From an uncultured Thermomicrobiales bacterium (lineage in GTDB: Bacteria; Chloroflexota; Chloroflexia; Thermomicrobiales; UBA6265): a stretch of 7,726 nt of DNA. A program made the position numbers and the translations under genes. This document shows positions 4,590 through 7,726 of the stretch, piece after piece (position 1 is the first letter of the stretch; each line of letters starts with the position of its first letter). The notes beneath the pieces are model-generated. The model was not told the DNA's origin and did no database searches. It worked only from the letters and a program-made list of their open reading frames with translations. The stretch lies in assembly GCA_902806395.1 (NCBI GenBank), contig CADCWH010000023.1:1-7726 (forward strand), read 5' to 3'.

Positions 4590-7067
4590 GGACCGACCGA
4601 TCCTGACCTCACGACCGGCCCAGCACCGAGGGCGGAGCGTCCGACATCTCCCGATGCCCCCCCGGCCGCCGGCCCAGCCGCCCGGCACACCCCCCGGCGG
4701 CAGCCCGTCTTTCGACCCAAGCGGCATAACGCGGCGTCGTCCTCCGGCCCGGATGACGGACCCGCCCACGTTGCCGCCCCGACCCACTCCGGACGGACCA
4801 CGTCCGGCCAGCCAGATCCGGCCCAGCCATCTGCGTCGCTTCCCCGGCCGGGAAATGGCGATCGACCGACCGCCGACCCGGAACGTGGCCCTGACCGGGC
4901 CACGGTGACCGTCGAGTCCGAGGGCGGTGTGCTGGCCACCGGGGCTGACGGGGTTCCTCTGCCTCCCCGGATCGAGGGCGGCAAGGTGCGGGCACCCAAG
5001 CCCAGCGGCCCCCGTGTCCAGCCGGACTTGAGCGGCAAGCAGCGCCTCCAGGGCCAGCACCCCGGCGACCGCTACGTCCGGGTGGTCCGTCAGCAGCGCG
5101 GCGACTTCGAACGCGCCGGTCCCGGCCACCTCGTCGTCACCGCCGAGACCATCGGCCCCCGGAGTAGCGCGAGCCGGATCTACGGCCGCGCCAAGCGTGT
5201 CCTGATCGGTGCCCCGCTCAGCACCGCCGCCGCGGCACACGAGCGACTGACCAAGGTCAAGGCCCTCGCGGTCCTCTCCTCCGACGCGCTGTCGTCGGTG
5301 GCCTACGCGACGGAGGAGATCCTGCGGGTCCTGATCCTGGCCGGGTTGGGTGCCCTCTCGCTCAGCCTGCCGATCGGCGTGGCCATCGTCGCCCTGCTGA
5401 TCATCGTCGGGATCTCCTACCGCCAGACGGTGCAGGCGTATCCCCAGGGCGGCGGGAGCTACATCGTCGCCAAGGACAACCTCGGTGAGATCCCCTCGCT
5501 GACGGCCGCGGGTGCCCTCCTGTTCGGGTACGTCCTGACCGTCTCCGTGAGCATCGCGGCCGGCGTCTCGGCTCTGATCTCCGCCGTACCGTCTGTCCAG
5601 GAGCACCGGGTCCTGGTCGGCATCGGGTTCATCGCCCTGGTCACCGTCCTCAACCTCCGTGGCATCCGGGAATCGGGCACCATCTTCGCCGTCCCGACAT
5701 ACCTCTTCCTGCTCGGCATGTTCGGCATGCTGGCGGTGGGCATCGTCCGCAACGCGACCGACGGCTTCGCGGTCCAGCCCCCACCCCCGGAGGCGGCCGA
5801 GGTGGCGGGCACCGGCGGCGTAGCGCTGTTCCTGATCCTCCGCGCCTTCAGCTCCGGCTGCGCCGCCCTAACCGGGGTCGAGGCCATCTCCGACGGCGTC
5901 CCGGCCTTCAAGCCGCCCGAATGGAAGAACGCCCGGACCACCCTGACCTGGATGATCGTGATCCTGGCCACGTCGTTCTCCGGCATCACCTTCCTGGCCC
6001 ACCAGTACGGCGCCTTCCCCATGCACGCTGAGGAGGCGGGCTACCAGACGGTCGTTTCACAGATCGCCCGGGACGTGTTCGGCAGCTTCGGGCCGGGGTA
6101 TTACTACATCCAGTTCGCGACCTTGGCGATCTTGATCCTGGCCGCCAACACGGCCTTCTCCGACTTTCCCCGCCTGTCCTTCTTCCTCGCCCGCGACGGC
6201 TACCTCCCCCGCCAGTTCACCTTCCGCGGCGACCGCCTGGCCTTCACCACCGGCATCGTCACCCTCGGTCTCCTGGGCGGCCTGGTCCTGGCGATCTTCG
6301 GCGGCGAGACGGAGCGCCTGATCCCCCTCTACGCGGTCGGCGTCTTCACGGCATTCACCCTCTCCGAGAGCGGGATGGTCGTGCGCTGGCGACGACTGCG
6401 CGAGCCGGGCTGGCAGCGTGGCCTGGCCATCAACCTCGCCGGCGCCATCGCCACCGGCATCGTCGCCATCGTCTTCGCGATCAGCAACTTCACCCGCGGC
6501 GCCTGGATCGTGATCGTCCTGATCCCCATCCTGATCCTCGGCTTCCGGGCCATCCACCGCCACTACGAGACGGCGCGCGGCGAGTTGGCGACCCAGACGC
6601 CGCTGGACCCCCGCGAGATCTCCCACACCGTGGTCGTCCCCGTCGCCGCCGTCAACCGCGTCGCCCGCCAGACGCTCGCCTACGCCCGCTCCATCTCCCC
6701 CAACGTCGTCGCCGTCCACATCACCGACGACGAGGCCGCCATCCAAGCCATGCAATCCGCCTGGGACGCCCTCGGCACCGACATCCCCCTGACCATCATC
6801 GAGTCCCCCTACCGCTCCCTGGTCACCCCCCTGCTCAGCTACATCGACGAGGTCGACCGCCAGCGCCCCGACGACACCCTGACCGTGATCCTGCCCGAGT
6901 TCATCGCCCGCCACTGGTGGGAACAACTCCTCCACAACCAGACCGCCCTGCGCATCAAGGCCGCCCTCCTCTTCCGCCCCGGCACCGTCGTCACCAGCGT
7001 CCCCTACCACCTCGAACGCGGCCACGAGCCCCCTACCGGCCCCAGCGCCTTCACCCGGCGCTTGTAG
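4587..7067 (+). CDS. kimA: KimA-type K+ transporter (APC superfamily) with long N-terminal extension
   Basis: This is a 826-residue homologue of KimA (YdaO), the high-affinity K+/H+ symporter of Bacillus subtilis, in the amino acid-polyamine-cation superfamily. Residues 1-160 are Pro/Arg/Gly-rich and probably disordered. A conserved-looking cytosolic segment (GDRYVRVVRQQRGDFERAGPGHL, then GPRSSASRIYGRAKRVLIG) spans 160-208. The transporter core of about 12 helices follows (225-655). Its motifs are KALAVLSSDALSSVAYATEE (225-244), SYRQTVQAYPQGGGSYIV (277-294) and FSSGCAALTGVEAISDG (421-437), then ANTAFSDFPRL and ETERLIPLYAVGVFTAF. As I recall the KimA structure, Asp36, Tyr43, Thr121 and Ser125 line the K+ site. 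Asp233, Tyr240, Thr318 and Ser322 keep the same spacing here. The C-terminal 675-810 is the cytosolic domain seen in KimA, which is about 607 residues long, so the extra length is all N-terminal. The TTG start has a good AAGGAG. K+ specificity is inferred from the family. Confidence 0.9.
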   Translation: MGPTDPDLTTGPAPRAERPTSPDAPPAAGPAARHTPRRQPVFRPKRHNAASSSGPDDGPAHVAAPTHSGRTTSGQPDPAQPSASLPRPGNGDRPTADPERGPDRATVTVESEGGVLATGADGVPLPPRIEGGKVRAPKPSGPRVQPDLSGKQRLQGQHPGDRYVRVVRQQRGDFERAGPGHLVVTAETIGPRSSASRIYGRAKRVLIGAPLSTAAAAHERLTKVKALAVLSSDALSSVAYATEEILRVLILAGLGALSLSLPIGVAIVALLIIVGISYRQTVQAYPQGGGSYIVAKDNLGEIPSLTAAGALLFGYVLTVSVSIAAGVSALISAVPSVQEHRVLVGIGFIALVTVLNLRGIRESGTIFAVPTYLFLLGMFGMLAVGIVRNATDGFAVQPPPPEAAEVAGTGGVALFLILRAFSSGCAALTGVEAISDGVPAFKPPEWKNARTTLTWMIVILATSFSGITFLAHQYGAFPMHAEEAGYQTVVSQIARDVFGSFGPGYYYIQFATLAILILAANTAFSDFPRLSFFLARDGYLPRQFTFRGDRLAFTTGIVTLGLLGGLVLAIFGGETERLIPLYAVGVFTAFTLSESGMVVRWRRLREPGWQRGLAINLAGAIATGIVAIVFAISNFTRGAWIVIVLIPILILGFRAIHRHYETARGELATQTPLDPREISHTVVVPVAAVNRVARQTLAYARSISPNVVAVHITDDEAAIQAMQSAWDALGTDIPLTIIESPYRSLVTPLLSYIDEVDRQRPDDTLTVILPEFIARHWWEQLLHNQTALRIKAALLFRPGTVVTSVPYHLERGHEPPTGPSAFTRRL

Positions 7068-7078
7068 CTGTCAGGTCC

Positions 7079-7109
7079 GCCCCAGGCGACAGGCGGGGTC
7101 TCCTGGGGC
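7079..7109. terminator. Hairpin between convergent genes
   Basis: GCCCCAGG (7079-7086) pairs exactly with CCTGGGGC (7102-7109) around a 15-base loop, 11 bases after the stop of the KimA-type gene. The gene on the other strand ends at 7187. No T tract follows in either direction. A position between two converging 3' ends suggests a shared transcript end, but the form is not that of a strong intrinsic terminator. Confidence 0.4.
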
Positions 7110-7186
7110 ACGCACCGCCGGGCGACATCATGTCGGTGGTCCACCGGGAGAGGACGACGGGTCCCCGGGCGGATGGGGGCTGGAGG

Positions 7187-7726
7187 TCACCCTCTGCCCA
7201 TCACCGCCATCGTCCTCCGGGCGCTCTCCGCCACGTTCTGGAACCGGCCCATCCAGGCGTTGTAGGCCTGGCTGTCCAGGCCGATGTGGATCAGGCAGGC
7301 GCGAAAGCGGGTGTCGAAGCTGGGGACGTCGAGCCCGATCGCCTCGTGGTGGCGCTGTCCCGCGTCGCGGAAGTCGATTCCTGCCCAGGCGGGGTACCAC
7401 GGTTGCCAGAACGCGAACCAGGCCAGGTCGTAGAGGAAGTCGCCGTACATGGCGCAGCCCCAGTCGAAGACCGCCGAGACCCGGTCACCCCTGACCAGCA
7501 TGTTGCGGTTCAGCAGGTCACCGTGGACCAGGGACCGCTCCGGCGACGCCTCGCCGAGCAGAGCGTCGAGGTGGGCGAACGCCTCGTCGAACCGTTCGAT
7601 CCCCACCGGGGAGGCCGTCATCCGCTCGCGCCAGGTCCCGTCCCGGTCATTGGCGACATCCAGGAGCGCCGCGCGCCAGGTGGGGTAGGGGGAGGTGCCG
7701 TCTGCCCCCCAACCGCCCCAGCCACC
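7187..7726 (-). CDS. Aminoglycoside phosphotransferase-fold kinase, hygromycin B kinase-like (N-terminus outside window)
   Basis: This is the C-terminal 179 residues of a phosphotransferase (APH) family kinase. The frame stays open upstream of the Met codon at 7621 to the window edge, so the start lies outside. Motifs are the catalytic loop HGDLLNRNML (catalytic Asp, then the metal-binding Asn) and the metal-binding Asp in FDWGCAMYGDFLYDLAWFAF. Upstream of the Met, residues such as GWGADGTSPYPTWRAAL continue the domain, which shows that Met is internal. From memory, the order of elements parallels hygromycin B 4-O-kinase (APH(4), 341 residues). Shared elements are a Gly-rich stretch before TWR, then HxDxxxxN, then IDW/FDW...GD..Y, then FW.PW, then IGLD near the end. 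The natural substrate is unknown; chromosomal relatives phosphorylate many small molecules. It is convergent with the KimA-type gene and probably an independent unit. Confidence 0.85.
   Translation of the reverse strand, partial: GGWGGWGADGTSPYPTWRAALLDVANDRDGTWRERMTASPVGIERFDEAFAHLDALLGEASPERSLVHGDLLNRNMLVRGDRVSAVFDWGCAMYGDFLYDLAWFAFWQPWYPAWAGIDFRDAGQRHHEAIGLDVPSFDTRFRACLIHIGLDSQAYNAWMGRFQNVAESARRTMAVMGRG

Noticed and set aside
6057..7025. Minus-strand open frame of 322 codons opposite the KimA-type gene
   Set aside because: Same Gly/Asp/Val/Ala/Glu low-complexity shadow pattern, and the plus-strand frame encodes clear conserved transporter motifs.

Overview
This is a high-GC bacterial chromosome window (roughly two thirds G+C or more by eye; strong C/G preference at third codon positions). 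The protein set suggests a Chloroflexota-type organism such as Thermomicrobia, or possibly a high-GC actinobacterium. That placement comes from the general look of the proteins and is an inference. I see no insertion sequence, CRISPR array, tRNA or rRNA, and no phage gene.

Layout. (1) Bases 1-156 hold the C-terminal end of a plus-strand membrane protein. (2) At 401-964 (+) is a short MgtC/SapB-family membrane protein with an uncertain start. (3) 965-1283 is non-coding as far as I can see. (4) At 1284-1502 (-) is an unrecognised 72-residue acidic protein with a good ribosome-binding site. (5) The divergent spacer 1503-1738 holds a small palindrome over a possible -10 box and a nested hairpin ending in a T tract. 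(6) At 1739-3325 (+) is a CNNM/CorC-type ('hemolysin family') transporter with DUF21, CBS and CorC_HlyC domains. Its only plausible start is a rare ATT codon behind a clean GGAGG. (7) At 3590-4198 (+) is a PadR-family repressor. (8) 4199-4586 is a 388-base leader with several hairpins. (9) At 4587-7067 (+) is a KimA-type potassium transporter with a TTG start and a long disordered N-terminal extension. (10) Convergent to it, at 7187-7726 (-), is the C-terminal part of an aminoglycoside-phosphotransferase-fold kinase resembling hygromycin B phosphotransferase. It runs off the window edge.

Theme. Three of the genes (MgtC/SapB, CNNM/CorC, KimA) act on Mg2+/divalent cations or K+ in other bacteria, so this may be a loose cation-homeostasis neighbourhood. 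The spacing and separate leaders argue against one operon. I did not find a clearly new multi-gene system. The most unusual points are the ATT start with a terminator-like hairpin just upstream, the structured leader of the KimA homologue, and the unusual extra segments in the two large transporters.
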